Origin: Chromera velia
Lineage: Eukaryota > Sar > Chromeraceae
Reading direction: 5' to 3'
DNA length: 40,000 nt
Assembly (NCBI GenBank): GCA_018398765.1
Contig: JAHBMJ010002182.1
Location: 26,833 to 66,832 of the forward strand
Shown: positions 11,224 to 23,200 of the stretch, in pieces
Layout: every line of letters starts with the position of its first letter
Numbering within the stretch: position 1 is the first letter of the stretch
Notes under the pieces: model-generated
Told to the model about the DNA's origin: nothing
The model's input: only the letters and a program-made list of their open reading frames with translations
Database searches by the model: none
Made by a program: the position numbers and the translations under genes

Positions 11224-14200
11224 TGTGTGTGTATGTGCCCGCGCGCTTGCTTGTAAGAGTTCTGTGGCCTTCCCGAGGTTAAAACTTTCCGAAAAAAATA
11301 TGTGGTTTCTCTACGGAATACTTATTTTGTGTCAGTCTGGGGCTTGCAAGATAGTCTTTCAGTTGAATTTTTTCGAGAACCAAGGGGTCAATTTTGGATT
11401 TACGCTTGTTTTTCTCGCCACTTCTCACCAATCAGTACGTTGATTCTGTCTCATTCACTCAATTCGTGTATGACCATATGAGAGACTGCCACGTGAGCGG
11501 CTGTCTCTTTTCCTTCCCAACTCCGCTATCTGAATTGTGCAATAGAAAATTCGTGCATGAAAACCAACTTCGACCTGCACTGCTTCACGTGTGAGAATGC
11601 AGAGTACCTTTGGGCCTGACGCTGAGGTCCACTTGCTTGGAGAACTTCCGGAGAAAGAAGCTCTTCGGGGTCTCTTCTCTGACGTCTCTGTCCAGAAGGA
11701 TGTCTCCCTTCGTGTGGTCTCCCTTGGCGGGCTGGCAGACGGACACAGTGCCGTGCAGGGAGATGTGAGAGACGTAGAAGTGGTGCAGGTTGTGATGAGT
11801 GAGATGCTGAACCTGACGCAAGCGCTTGCGAAATCTGCCGAGGAGTCTCCTGACCAGGATGCCTTCTTCTCCTCTCTCGCGGTTGTTGCGGTGTCGAGTG
11901 GCCAGTGGAACCTCTCAGCGTGTCCTCATGAAAACGTAAGTGCGTAATTCAAGGATCAAGAGCTTTTTGGCTTGTATTCCTAACTCCGTCTCGCTGTTTT
12001 TCGTTGATCTCACCCCACAGCGTGTAGTGCTTTTCGGCTCATCCCGCTCAATCCATCTTCCCTCTTCGTTGATCTCACCACACCATGTGTCTTCGTTGCG
12101 AGCACAGGAAATGACTTTCTCTATGCGTTTCTGTTTGCAGACGATCTTGACCTCCAGCGGAGACGATCCAGCGGCAGCTGCGCTCCCGATCCACAGTGGC
12201 CTGCAGGGTCTCTGCCGTGTAGCTCGGAATGAGGTCGGGATGCTCTGCGGACTCTCCTCAGCCTCCGTGCCCCTCTACTATGCCGACCTGGACCCCCGTT
12301 GTCTGAGCTCTGACGATGCACTCATGAGGCAGATGCGCTTTCTCTTCTGTCTGCCGGCAGGTCCTGTGGAAAAGACTGAAGAAAGTCTCTCCGCAGGGGC
12401 AAAGGCAGATGAGAAAATACTGTTGCCTTTTGGAGCTGAGACTGAGGTGGCCATCCGTATGAGACCTTCAGATGATCAGGAGGAGGAGGACGTTGAGAGG
12501 AATTCGTGTGCGTTCGTTCGTTTTGTGCCTCGACTGAGGAAGGCCCCGGTGTCTGTCCGGGGCCCTCTGGAACTACAGATGAGTCAGAGGGGGGCACTCG
12601 GGAATCTGGAGGTGCGGCCGCAGAGGGCCCCTCCCCTGGGGGGGTCTTCCTCTTCTTCTTCCTCTTCCTCTTCAGACGCCCCCCTCCCTCCTGAGTGCGT
12701 TGAGATCAGGGTGAGGGCTGTTGGTCTGAACTTCCGTGACGTTCTGAACGTGATGGGACTGTACCCTGGAGACCCAGGGTTCCCCGGTTCAGACTGTGCA
12801 GGGACTGTCGTGAGGGTGGGGGCGGGTGTAAGGAAGTGGAAGGTTGGAGACGATGTGTTTGGGATTGCCATGGGGTGTCTCCGCACATTCGCCGTCACAC
12901 ACGCCGAACTGCTTGCCCCCAAGCCTCCGTCTCTGGGATTCGAGGGCGCGGCCTGTCTGCCTGTGCCCTCTGGTACTGTCGAGTATGCCTTCAGGGATTT
13001 GGCAGACGTGAGAGAGGGGTGTACAGTTCTGGTGCATGCTGTGACTGGAGGGGTTGGGATTGCCGCAGTGCAGTACTGCCGTGCGGTGGGCGCGCGAGTG
13101 TTCGGCACATGCAGCAGTGGCAAAAGACAACGGGCTCTGGACATGGGTGTGGTGGGGGTGGCAAGCTCTCGTGATCCTTTGCAGTTCAGAGAAGAGATGC
13201 AGAATTTGCTGGCAGACGAGAATGGATGTGGGAAGGTTGACGTTGTGTTGAATTCCCTCAATGGGCAGTTCATTCCTGAGTCTCTGAACCTTCTCAAGCA
13301 AGGAGGGTGTTTTCTTGAAATCGGAAAGCGCGAGATTTGGACTCAAGAGAAGATGAGGGAGGCCCGACCCGATGTTCAGTATCAGGTGATCGCTGTTGAC
13401 ACCAAACTCGAAAACGGTCCTCGGTGGTTCGGCTCTGTCCTCGAGTCCCTTTCAAGAGGGGTCGCAGAGGGGAGAGTGAGTCCTCCCGAGATGCAGGTTT
13501 TTGACTTCGACAATAACGAACACGGCATTGTACATGCCATGCGAGTCATGCAACGCGCCGAGCATACGGGCAAAATCGTCATACGCATGCCTTCCGGGAC
13601 CGACCGTTTTCTGCCCAATTCGGTCGTCCCTGTTGAGGAGCCTGCGGTCACCTCAGCAGAATCCGAACAGAGCGAGAGGAAGAAGAAGAGCTACATCGTG
13701 ACAGGGGGTCTGGGGGCTCTGGGTCTCCTTGTGGCTGCGTGGTTAGTCGAGGAGGGCGCAGATCGTCTTGTCCTCGTCTCCCGATCTGGACGCCCCCCCA
13801 CCGCCTCCCCTCACTCCGAGTCCCCCCCCGATTCTGCTCCCACCGCCACGAAAGGCAGGGCGGAACAGCTGCTGGAGCGTCTGCAGGCGTCCGCAGCCGA
13901 TATCATTACTCTCGCATGTGACGTGTCGGAAGCGGATGGCTGTTCTCGGGCGATTGCGGCAGCGCAGTCAGACGGGTACAGGCTTGCAGGGGTGATGCAT
14001 CTGGCGGGAGTCATGAAGGACGGGGCGCTTGTCAACCAGAGCTCTGAACTGTTGGACGCTGTGTACAGGCCGAAAGCGATTGGCGCCTGGCGTTTGCACG
14101 CAGCTCTGTCAGCTGTAGAGGCTGTGGAGCCATTGGACTTCTTCGTCCTCTTCTCCTCCATCGCGGCCGTTGTCGGCAACCCCGGACAGGCCAACTATGC

Positions 14201-17200
14201 GGCTGCCAACGCCTGCCTCGATGCCCTCGCTCTCCATCGACGCACGCAGGGCCTCCGCGCTCTGAGCATTCAGTGGGGGCCCTGGAAAGAGCAGGGCATG
14301 GTTGCAGGCCTCGAGAAGGCTCTGACCATCGAGAGCTTCTCGAATGACCTTGCCTTCCGAGTGCTGGGTGATTTGATGTCGAGCCCCTCTGTCTCCCCTG
14401 TAGTTTGCTGCCAACCCATGGAGAGCTGGTCCGCCTACTTCTCCAACGGCGCAGGATCACAGGCACAGGGAGGAATTCCAAAGCCATTCGAACGAGTTGC
14501 TTCTATGGATGTCTCTCGTCAGACTGCAGGAGGCATCAGTAGTTCGACGCGAGCGATTGCCCCTGAGGCAGATGCCTCCCTCATGGGCCTAGGAGAAGAT
14601 CAGCTTCTTTCGATTGTGACTGAGCGTGTGATGGAGGGTGTGCGAGAGGTCCTGGTTCTAGATGAAAGCGGAGAAGTGGACATGGATGCGCCTCTGACTG
14701 CTCTGGGCGTTGACTCCCTTGCAGCAGTAGAACTCCGAAATTCCATTGGCAACAGACTTGGATTCCGGCTTCCCCCAACGACCCTCTTTGACTATCCCAC
14801 TTTGACCCGTCTGATCAATTTTTGTGCAGACGAGGTGCAGAAACGAATCGGAAAGAGTGCCCAACAGAAGCACAAGAACGTGTCAGGGTCCAACCGGACG
14901 TCTTTCCAGACCAGTGCACCCAGCCATCTGGCAGTCGTTGCCGTTGCCTGCAGGTTCCCTGGAGACGTTTGGAACCCGTGGCAGTTCTGGGAGGGGCTCC
15001 AGGAAGGTCGTGACTGTATGTCGGGGGTTCCACTGTCTCGTTGGACGCACGAACGTTTCTTCGATTCAGACGAGAACTCGGTCAAAGGCTCCTACTACGC
15101 ACCGACGGCGGGATTTGTTGAGGTCAGCAAGAGAGAATGCTGTTGAACATTTTTTAGTGAGTTTCTCTCAGCCACGACAAGTGCGTTAATGTTTCATCTT
15201 CTGCCCTATTATTTTGTGGTTGCTCACATCATGCATGCAGGGCGCCGAGCTGTTCGACAACAAGTTCTTTGGCATACCTGCTGCTGAGGCTCTCCTCCTT
15301 GACCCCCAACTGCGGCAACTGTTGGAGGTCTCCTGGGAGGCCCTCTCGCAGACAGGGGGAAGAAGAGGACCCAGAGGAAAAGACGATCTAGCTGGTAGAC
15401 CTGTCGGCGTTTTCATAGGACACTCCAACGTCGTGGATTGGCCTGCAGCTGCCCATGCAGGCGATGCCACTGTCGCGAGTGCCTACTTGCCCCTGGCGCT
15501 CTCCGCTTCCATGCTTGCGAACCGTGTGTCCTTCACCTTCGCCCTGACTGGTCCGTCTATCACGGTGGATACTGCCTGTTCATCCACCCTCGTGGCTCTG
15601 GATTGGGCAGTGAGAAGCCTGAGAGAGGGAGGGTGCGAGACAGCACTTTGTGGGGGTTGTAGCTTGATGATCGGTCCGTCTTTGCCCATTGGTTTCTCAA
15701 AGGCTCGCATGCTCTCGAAGGACGGGAGGTGTGCGACGTTCGATGCCGACGCGAACGGTTATGCGCGCGGAGAGGGGTGTGGTGCGGTTGTTCTGAAGGC
15801 GCTGGAGCGGGCAGAGGCCGAGGGCGACGCCATCTGGGGCGTTGTGAGGGGGTCCGGGTGCAACCACGGGGGCCGTGCGGCGTCTCTGACGGCCCCCAGT
15901 GCCCCCGCACAGAGTGCGTGCCTGTTGCAGGCGCTGGAGTCGGCAGGTCTGCAGCCGCAGGACGTCTCTTTCCTGGAGGCGCACGGGACGGGGACGGCGC
16001 TGGGGGACCCGATAGAGGTGCAGGCGATCAAGTCTGTGTACCTGCTCGGCAGGGAGGGGGGTGGGAGTGAGAGTAAGGCTGAGTCAGAAATTCAGCCGCT
16101 GGTGTTGGGTGCAGTGAAAACCAACATCGGACACTTGGAGGCAGCCGCGGGTATTGCTGGTTTGATCAAGCTTCTGCTTGTTCTGCATCACCGCACGGCG
16201 CCCCCGAATTTGCACCTCCGACGTCTGAACCCCCACATTGAGGAGATCGTTGAGGGTTTCCGCGTCTGCTTCCCCCGCGAGGCGACGTCACTTGAGGGGA
16301 GGGGGCGGCCGTCTCTTCCTGATGACGCTCCTCTTGTTGGGGGGGTGTCTTCGTTTGGGTTTGGGGGGACGAACGTCCACATGATCGTGCAGGGGCCTCC
16401 AACGGGCCAAGGGCCCCGGCATGACCCCCCAAGAGTATGGGACCACGTGCCCTGTCCCTGGGGAGTTGCGGGATTCTCTCCTGTCAACGCAAATTTTCTG
16501 TCAGTCCCTGATGGGCGGGGTAGATCTCAGAGACGTACAGAGGCACGACCGTCCCCTCTTTCTTCGCTGACAACAGTTGAGGGTGACGTTGGGAGCGAGT
16601 CTGGCAGCAAGGCCTCGATGAGTGAGGGCACGCAGAGAGTGGAAGAGGAGGAAGAACTCCGTGTTCGGGTGCAGAGTGGCGTTGTGAAGGCGCTGATGGG
16701 TGTGCTCGAAGAAGACAGGAGGTCACATTTGTCCAGCCTGCTTTCACCTGAGCAGAATGTGGTTTGCGTCTCCGCAGAGGGCAGTGGAGAGGTCATCAGT
16801 GAGAAAGAGGATTTGGAGGGTGCAGGAAGTGAGGGAGAGGATGAGCGATGCGGGTTTGAGGTGCCCCTGGAGACTTTGGGACTTGATTCATTGAAGGCGT
16901 TGGAGGTTCGAGAGGTCCTCTGGAGAGATCTCTCTGTACGAGTGCCCCCTGACTTCATCCTCTCTTTCCCGTCTCTCAGAAGGTTGATCGACTTCTGTGT
17001 GGCTGTCAGCATTTCCTCAAATGCGCAGAATTCCCGTCACACAGCGACCAGTGTGGAGAAGCCAGGGTCCGAGCCTACAGGCACAGGGTCTTTCGGTCGG
17101 GCTCAGTGCGTTCCTGCAGCTGTTGTCGGTATGGGTTGCCGATTCCCTGGGTCTGCCTCTTCCCCCTCAAGGTTTTGGGATTTGATGATGAAGGAACGGG

Positions 17201-20200
17201 ACTGTCTTCGAGAGATTCCTTCCTCGAGGTCGGTGGGGTCTGAAGATCTCCCTCTTTTTTTTTTTCTTCCCGTCTGCCATGACGTTTGTATTTCTCCTTC
17301 TCGGTCTTCTCCGTCCTTTTCTTTTTGTGTCGAAGTTCGTGCGACGCAAGGGATCAATCGCACTTCCACTTTCGTTTATTTATTCTTTGCAGATGGGACC
17401 ATGCTGCCCTTTACAATCCCGACGTGGATGCTTCCGGGGAATTCTACTACGTGAACAGGGCGGGTCTTCTGGAGGACTCGGAATTCCTCGACCTGACCTT
17501 CCCTTGGATGACCACGGCAGAACTGAAAACACTCCAGCCACCTCACAGGCTCATGCTGCAGGTTGCAAACGAAGCCATCGACTCGTGTGGGTGGAAGCGT
17601 GCAAGTCTTCTGGGGAAGCCTGTGGGATGTTTCGTTGGCTGCTGTGCGACGATGCTGAATGAAGTGAGCCCAGAGTCGGGTTCGTCAGATGTAAATGGTG
17701 GAAAGAGGTTTTTGTGCGAGCTCACACAGGGGTCGGACATCAACAGCTTCTCGGGCACAGGCGCCACCAACGCCCTGGTGTCCAACCGCGTCTCGTTCGC
17801 TTTCGGCATGACGGGACCGTCTCTGTCAATCGACACCGCCTGCTCTGCCTCTCTGGTAGCCTTGGACGTCTTTATGCAGACGTTGCGGTCTGGCACATGT
17901 GAAACTGCAATTGTTGCAGGGTGTCAAGTTGTGCACATCTCTACAACCTTTGTGGCTTTCTCGAAGGCCCGCATGCTCTCGAAAGACGGGAGGTGTGCAA
18001 CGTTCGATGCCGACGCGAACGGTTATGCGCGCGGAGAGGGGTGTGGTGCGGTTGTTCTGAAGGCGCTGGAGCGGGCAGAGGCCGAGGGCGACGCCATCTG
18101 GGGCGTTGTGAGGGGGTCCGGGTGCAACCACGGGGGCCGTGCGGCGTCTCTGACGGCCCCCAGTGCCCCCGCACAGAGTGCGTGCCTGTTGCAGGCGCTG
18201 GAGTCGGCAGGTCTGCAGCCGCAGGACGTCTCTTTCCTGGAGGCGCACGGGACGGGGACGGCGCTGGGGGACCCGATAGAGGTGCAGGCGATCAAGTCTG
18301 TGTACCTGCCCGGCAGGGAGGGGGGTGGGAGTGAGAGTAAGGCTGAGTCAGCTGTTCAGCCGCTGGTGTTGGGTGCAGTGAAAACCAACATCGGACACTT
18401 GGAGGCAGCCGCGGGTATTGCTGGTTTGATCAAGCTTCTGCTTGTTCTGCATCACCGCACGGCGCCCCCGAATTTGCACCTCCGACGTCTGAACCCCCAC
18501 ATTGAGGAGATCGTTGAGGGTTTCCGCGTCTGCTTCCCCCGTGAGGCGACGGCACTTGAGGGGAGGGGACGGCCGTCTCTTCCTGATGACGCTCCTCTTG
18601 TTGGGGGGGTGTCCTCTTTTGGGTTTGGGGGGACGAACGTCCATATGATCGTGCAGGGGCCTCCGGTGTCCTCACGCCCCGCTCTCCCTTCATCTGTTCC
18701 GTGTGAAACTCTGGAACCTGAGACGACCGTTGGAGCATCCAGTGACTGTCAGGTCGCTTTCCTGTTCACTGGGCAGGGGTCTCAGTACACGAACATGGGG
18801 AGAGAGCTGTACGAGAGTGAGCCTGTGTTCAGATCGTCGCTTGACAAATGCGCAGAGATTCTCAAACCCCTGATGAAAGTGTCGCTGCTGGAGATTCTCT
18901 TCCCTTCAGAGCCTTCGGAAGAGGGGGATGCAAAGAACGAGACGGCCGGTGTTTCTGTGGACAACACAGAATATAGTCAGGTTGCGATTGTGTCCATTGA
19001 GCTTGCTCTCTGCGAGCTCTGGAGGTCCCGAGGGATCGAGGCATCCGTTGTGCTCGGTCATTCACTCGGAGAATACGCAGCTGCAGTGTATGCCGGATGT
19101 CTGACAGTCGAGGAATGCCTTTTGTTAGTAGCAGAGCGCTCTCGGTTGATGGCCGCTGCGCCTTCAGGGGGAGTGATGGCATCCTGCCGTGCGACCGAGG
19201 CCTCTTTCTTGAAGGCTTTTGATTCGCTTCCCCTGGAAACACAGCAACAGGTCTCCCTTGCTGCCGTCAACGGTCCGAAAAACGTTGTCGTCTCGGGGGA
19301 AGAGATAGCAGTGCAGGCAGTTCTCGAGAAGATGGGCCTCGGGGAGGGATCAGAGGTGTGGCAGCGTGTGAGGAAGCTGGAGGTTTCCCATGCCTTTCAC
19401 TCCCCAGCCATGTCCACTGCTGCGACCACTCTCCAGTCACACATGACCGAGATGAATCTCCTCCCTCGACCTCCCCGTCTGGGGGTCACTCTAGTGTCCT
19501 CTGTCAGTGGAGATGTAGGAGGAAAGCAAATGCAGACTGCAGCATACTGGGCGGGTCAGATGGTCAAGCCGGTTCGGTTCTTCCCTGCTCTCGAAACGTT
19601 GAAGAGACATGTTGGAGGAGAGGAGAGAGCACAGGCAGGATCTGCACAGTCTCTGATGATTGAGATCGGACCCCGGCCAACGTTGACGAACCTCGGAAAG
19701 TTCATTTCGGGATCAAGAGGGAAGGAGGAGAGGACCGTTTGGGTCCCCTCTCTCGATCCCTCCACCCCCTCCGGCAGGGCTTTCTCTGCCGCCTGTGCAC
19801 AAGCACTCACCGCCGTTCGAAGAAGCAGTCGAACAGCCTCTTTTCACGAATGGTCGCATGCTGTCTGGCCTTTCCAATGGACCCACACGGTCCTGCCTTT
19901 TCAGTTGAACCACACACCCAGGATTCCGCATCCCTTTTTCGCTCGCGTTCCCGTTCCGACTGCAGGAGGGTCCAACAGCCTTGCGTGGAATGGAAAAGTC
20001 CCGACGGACATCTCTGCTCTGTGGGGAGAGCAGAAGGTTCGAGGAGAGATCGTCGTCTCCCCCTCTGCCATGCTCGAGCTCCTCATTTCAGCGTCTGCGG
20101 AGAGTCGCGCAGAGAGGCCAACGAGAGAGGCGAGGAGTTTGGCAGAGATGATCTCGAGGGACAAACGTAGCTCGCCCGTCAAAGCCGCGACGTTGAAGAG

Positions 20201-23200
20201 TGTGCACTTCCATCGGACCTTTCGGCCAGGAGCAGAGGGTTCCGAGCCACCAGCGGTTTTCCTGAGTGCAACGCTGCAGGGGTTGAGAAGCCACAAACGA
20301 GAGCAAGTGTCCGTCTCCTCGTCTAGTGCGTCAAACAAGAAGCAGAAAACTCTTCATGCAAGTGCACGATTGGATGAGGTCTCCACTGACTCAGTGCTCA
20401 GTCGAGAAGACCCTGAGACCACACGCAGTCGTCTGAAGACCGCCCTTTCAGTCTGCAGACAGAAGGTTGATGTCGGAGAGTTCTATGAGAGACTTGCACG
20501 GTCGGGCTTCGAATACGGGAACCGATTCCGGACAGTCTCGGAGCTTTTTATTCCGAAGCCTTCAGAAGAGCCCCACCTCCAAATGAGAGGAAACGCAGAA
20601 ATGGTGTCTGATCGAGAGATCCCCTCCTCCTCTGTCCGAGCAGTGGCCCTTCTGCAAAATCCGGGGGTCCGGCAGCTGCCCGGAGGGTGTGCGGTGAGCT
20701 TGCAAAGGGATTTTGAAAGGGGTTTTTTCTTTTCTCCACAGTTGCTCGAGGGTGCGCTTGCAGTCGCGTCTGTGGCTGCAACGCCAATCACTGCAACAGG
20801 ACCCGAGCCCCCCCACATGATGCTGCCCCTCTCCATCGAATCGGTCACAGTCTCCAAAACAGACCTGGGCACTCCGATCTGGGCAGTCGTGCTGGTGGAG
20901 AGGGCGCTAAGCGACACTGCAGGGACTGCGGTAGCCTCTGTGTGGCTGCAGACAGCAGGGGGTAGCGTCGCTGCGTCCCTGTCGAGAATTTTGATGAGAA
21001 ACGTGAACCCGTCTGCCGTGCCGATGCCGATGGAGATGACACGAACGATTCTGCCAGCGCGTTCGCAGCAGAATGAGATTCCCCGGAAAGAAGCAGAGAC
21101 AGACCCGTCACAGCCTCTTGCAGTTAGTGACAGCGCGAGTCAGTCGCTTTCTGCAATGAAAGCAGCTGACGGATCTGACGATCTGCGTGCACGTGTGACA
21201 GCACGGATTCTCTCTGCTCTATCGGAGCATTTCGTCCTCTCTCCCGGCAAGAGCATTCAGCTGGACACCTCATTTGCTGACCTGGGGGCAGACTCCGTCA
21301 CTTTGATGCAACTCGGAACCGACCTCCAGTCTTCCCTTGGTGTGTGTGTGCCTCCCGCCGTTTTCTATGAGTATCCCACAGTGGCAGGTGTGGTAGATTT
21401 TTGTCTTGAGGAAATTCAGCCCTCAACCAGTCAGGGCGGACTGGATCTTCTTCGGTCGTCTCTCGACGCCTGTGCTTCTTCTGCTGTGCTCTCCGATGGC
21501 ATTGCGATCGTTGGGATTGGCCTCCGACTCCCTCGACGCACCCACAGCCCCTCTGCCTTCTGGGACCTTCTCAGGTCTGCATCTGACTGCATGATCGAGA
21601 TCCCCCTGGGCAGATGGAACCACTCTCTGGTGTATGATGAGACGACGGCGGGGGGGTGCTACGGGAAGCACGGAGCTTTCATGGAGGTTGGTCGCCGGTT
21701 CTCTCTGTATTGGGAGCCTTTGAGTTCGTTCGGTCGCTGTTTCTCCTCTGTTTCTTGACTGTTGTTTTGCATATGGGACCTATGTCTATTTCCATCTCTT
21801 TTGCAATGGCACTTTCATGGAAGCTTCCAACATACATGAGCGCTTCAGTAAGGTCCTCGCTTCCCGACCCGTTTTTGTTTCCTTCATGCAGGGAGCAGAT
21901 CTTTTCGACAACCGTTTCTTCTCCATGTCGGCGTCCGAGGTCGAGGCGACAGACCCGCAGCAACGGTTGATGATGGAGGTCGCATTCGAGACCCTGCACA
22001 GCGCTGGGTACTCGAGGGAGTCTGTGAAAGGAGCTGACGTTGGGTGCTTCATCGGGAACTGCAACCCTTCTGACTGGGTGATTGCCCAGCAGATCAAATG
22101 GGCACAGGAGACGATGGTGCAGGACTCCGTGAACCTCCCGAGTTCAGGAAACAGGCAGAAGAACCTGATCACTGCTTTCACCAACCCTTCCGACTTTGCT
22201 GTGACAGGTCGGTAGTCCGCAACAACTTTAGTCTTCGCCACGACTGTACAAGCAAATCCTCGTGTGTTGTCACAAATTCTTCGAAGGTCTTGCTTTTTTC
22301 AGCATCTGCAACACACTGGGAGACTCTGCTACGTGACCAGCCTGCTGTATGAGTGCCCAGTCTTTGCAACAGGATTTTATCAGCACTTTGCATCACTTTT
22401 GCACCCTCCTTCACGCATTCATCCATCATCTCTCTGTCGCAGGATTTGCTGCTTGCCTCTACGCAAACCGCGTCTCTTTTGCCTTCGACCTCCGAGGCCC
22501 CTCCATGCCGATAGACACCGCCTGCTCCTCCTCCCTCGTTGCAGTCGACACGGCAGTCAGACACATCCAGGCAGGTGTGTGCGAGTCTGCACTTGCTGGG
22601 GGAATGCACTTGATGATGAGCCCCAACTTTCTTATCGGCTTCTGTAAGGCTGGGAGCATCGCTCGGGACGGACGATGCAAAACCTTCGACGCTCGGGCTG
22701 ACGGCTTCTCGATGGGGGAGGGCGCAGGTATGTGTAGGGAGAAAAGAGATCAACACAAAACACAAGAACACCTCAATGACGTTTCAGACATGTGGGTGAC
22801 ACAGCTATTACTCAACCAAGATCCCACCCCGGGCCTGATGGTCACACTTTTTTTACCGCTTTTCGCTCTGCCACGTTCCCGTTCTGCTCTTTTCCATACT
22901 TTTTCTTTGAATCGCTGTCCTCTTTCTCTATTTCTTGTCCTAGGTTTTGGGGGCTTTGCTTCCATTTTTTTCTTTCATCGACTGGGATTTTTGTCTTTGC
23001 TTGCAGTCGCCGTTCTTCTCAAACCGTACACGACAGCCAAGGCTTCAGGCGACTCGGTGTGGGGAGTCATCAGGGGGTCTTCGTGCAACAGCGACGGGCG
23101 GTCTGCCTCCCTCACGGCTCCCAACGGATCTGCACAGGTGCGGGTCCTCTCACAGGCGTTGCACAATGCCGGATTCTCTCCAGGAGACATTAGCCTTCTG

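Larger units (their letters stand above)
8188..14840 (+). other. PKS module 1: KS-DH-(KR structural)-ER-KR-ACP
   Basis: KS1 covers about residues 59-503 and keeps EAHGTGT and KTNIGHLEAAAG, but the active-site loop reads IDASTCSSLLALD, so Cys sits one place after its normal position and Thr occupies the catalytic site. There is no AT; the KS is followed at once by a dehydratase with His553 (HxxxNxxxxP instead of HxxxGxxxxP) and LLDGIWQ (Asp769, Gln773). Exon 4 and the start of exon 5 carry the structural half of the ketoreductase. The ER (about 1217-1514) has LNFRDVLNVMGL and the NADPH loop HAVTGGVGIAA. The KR (about 1546-1747) has TGGLGALG, FSSIAAVVG and NYAAAN. The ACP serine is Ser1889 in LGVDSLAAVE. 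If active, the module would reduce fully to a methylene. Confidence 0.85.

Noticed and set aside
12584-13297. 237-codon minus-strand frame inside PKS exon 5
   Set aside because: It lies entirely opposite the ER coding sequence, lacks domains and follows from the GC-biased codon use of the real gene.
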